Below the pieces are notes generated by a model. It worked only from the letters and a program-made list of their open reading frames with translations, ran no database searches and had not been told where the DNA came from. DNA of 64,000 bases from Halobacterium sp. R2-5 (GTDB lineage: Archaea; Halobacteriota; Halobacteria; Halobacteriales; Halobacteriaceae): assembly GCF_011734195.1 (NCBI RefSeq), contig NZ_JAANTH010000002.1:496001-560000 (forward strand). The letters are read 5' to 3'. Each line of letters begins with the position of its first letter. Position 1 is the first letter of the stretch. The translations under genes were made by a program, and so were the position numbers. Below, piece after piece: positions 62,904 through 64,000 of the stretch.

Positions 62904-63983
62904 ATGGCAGAAACTACAGCACGATCGAACGGCGAATCAAGCGGTGACCGAACAGGCAGTGGCGGGTCTGACCGCACCGGACTCTGTGAGTGTAACGAGA
63001 CCGTGGACCCAGACACGCGTCAGGAGGTATTGGAGGAGTACAAGCACCGATGCCAAGCGTGTGGGCGGCGCGGTCCGGAAGAAGGAGGGTTGGCGACGAT
63101 ACACGTCCACCATATTGACCGTCACATTGATGACATGGATGAGCACGCGATGGAGAACTTGACGTTGATGTGTCGTCCGTGTCACAGCTGGCTCCATCAA
63201 CAGGCGACGCCGGGTGAGTCGCCGGTGACGATTACGGACGCGGATCGGAACGTCCTGTTGCCGCAGGACGTTGAGGTGTTGCAATTCCTCGCATCGCACG
63301 GGCCAACGCGGACAGGGGACATCGCGTCTGGGATGACCGCTGACCTGTCTGTGTCTGCGGTCCGGGAGCGACTCTGGGTTCTCATGGGGCTGGACAATCG
63401 TGTTGAGTCGCGTGACCGGCAGATCGTCGATAAGGACGTCGAGACCGGTGAGTGGGGACTCACGGATCAGATCGAGAACTCTGCTCGCGGTCACATCCCG
63501 GATGACCAGCAGTTACTGTTGCAGCGGATGGAGGATGAGCAGGTGCGGCGCGCGCTTGACCGCGGCTGCGAACGGCGCGCGGTGATGGACGTCCTGGGAA
63601 TCTCGCGGCGCTCAACGTTCAACAAAATCAAGCGAGCTTACGCGTACGACTTCCCGCTCGACGCGTTCAGCCGCGGTGGCCGCCCGACAAGCGAGACCCG
63701 CAATCAGGGACGTGACGTGGAGCGTGATACACCAAAGGATGACGCAGGCGACGAGCAGCAGCGCCTCAACGATGTCGCTGGCGAGGATCTCGGTCGCGTG
63801 GAAACGTGGGGGAACAGCGATACGACGACTGGGCCATCAGGGTTGGCGGCGGGTAGTGGAGATGATGAGTCCGCCTCCGGTTGTCCAGAGACTGAAGCCG
63901 TGTCACCCAACCTAACTGAGGAGTTGCTTCGAGAACTTCAGTCAGCGATTGAAGCGTTGGAAGCGGCCGACGAAGCGCTGTAA
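62904..63983 (+). CDS. HNH endonuclease with C-terminal helical/HTH region
   Basis: A 359-residue protein starting MAETTARSNGESSGD. The HNH domain has a Cys4 zinc frame: CQACGRR near 51, the HVHHIDRH active-site histidines near 68, and MENLTLMCRPCHSWLHQ near 82-98. It is followed by a winged-helix-like region (TRTGDIASGMTADLSVSAVRERL) and RRAVMDVLGISRRSTFNKIK, a second HTH. The acidic low-complexity C terminus is about 80 residues. This type occurs in haloarchaeal plasmids and proviruses. An upstream in-frame GTG at 62805 exists but overlaps the palindrome. Confidence 0.82.
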   Translation: MAETTARSNGESSGDRTGSGGSDRTGLCECNETVDPDTRQEVLEEYKHRCQACGRRGPEEGGLATIHVHHIDRHIDDMDEHAMENLTLMCRPCHSWLHQQATPGESPVTITDADRNVLLPQDVEVLQFLASHGPTRTGDIASGMTADLSVSAVRERLWVLMGLDNRVESRDRQIVDKDVETGEWGLTDQIENSARGHIPDDQQLLLQRMEDEQVRRALDRGCERRAVMDVLGISRRSTFNKIKRAYAYDFPLDAFSRGGRPTSETRNQGRDVERDTPKDDAGDEQQRLNDVAGEDLGRVETWGNSDTTTGPSGLAAGSGDDESASGCPETEAVSPNLTEELLRELQSAIEALEAADEAL

Positions 63984-64000
63984 CCAGAGGTAGGGCCGGA

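Noticed and set aside
1-64000. CRISPR array
   Set aside because: No regularly spaced direct repeats were seen anywhere in the window.

Overview
The window is from an extremely halophilic archaeon (class Halobacteria). The proteins are very acidic, GC is high with C/G-ending codons over the first 29 kb, many transcripts look leaderless, and neighbouring genes overlap as ATGA or GTGA. The cobalamin genes are of haloarchaeal type: CobY instead of CobU, CbiZ, two CbiH paralogs, and CobN with a fused ChlI/ChlD-like partner. I cannot name the species.

Positions 1-29.3 kb are a chromosomal cobalamin locus. Downstream (lower-ligand and nucleotide-loop) genes come first: cbiZ-cobD-cobY-cobS-cbiB-HAD, then cbiP-cobA-cbiA-cobT, all on the minus strand. 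The corrin-ring genes follow: cbiE-cbiC-cobN (minus), the divergent chelatase subunit and a NicO-like Co/Ni transporter (plus), then an eleven-gene minus-strand operon, cbiT-cbiL-cbiF-cbiG-cbiH2-cbiH-ferredoxin-LAGLIDADG-like protein-cbiX-DUF3209-like. An HTH regulator, a tRNA-binding-domain protein, a glutaredoxin and a PduO-type adenosyltransferase close the block. Both an early (CbiX) and a late (CobN) cobalt chelatase are present. I see no CbiD or CbiJ/CobK.

A tRNA-Val(CAC) at 29307-29381 marks the switch to accessory DNA: lower and uneven GC, few housekeeping genes, and many nucleic-acid enzymes. From 30.7 to 34.6 kb a 3.9-kb segment is bounded by 17-bp inverted repeats (15/17 identical) and near-identical 8-bp flanks (7/8). 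It looks like an old transposition unit carrying two membrane proteins, an EVE/PUA-like protein, a zinc-ribbon protein and an Fe-S uracil-DNA-glycosylase-like protein. At 35-42.7 kb lies a tightly coupled mre11-rad50-nurA-herA operon. A KTSC protein coupled to an OLD-family ATPase/TOPRIM nuclease and a PD-(D/E)XK-type nuclease follow.

The most striking part is 46.5-62.5 kb. It holds three diverged copies of one three-gene module: a GHKL ATPase of about 630-660 aa, an unknown protein of 327-356 aa, and a DUF6339-like protein of 229-263 aa. Between the copies lie a tandem GIY-YIG nuclease, a small atypical C5-methyltransferase-like protein, a canonical DNA cytosine methyltransferase and a MIG/MutY-type Fe-S DNA glycosylase. 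I read this as a restriction-modification-like defence island using MutL/MORC-like ATPases, with three parallel ATPase modules and a glycosylase matched to the mutagenic product of cytosine methylation. A winged-helix regulator facing a 22-bp palindrome and an HNH endonuclease end the window.
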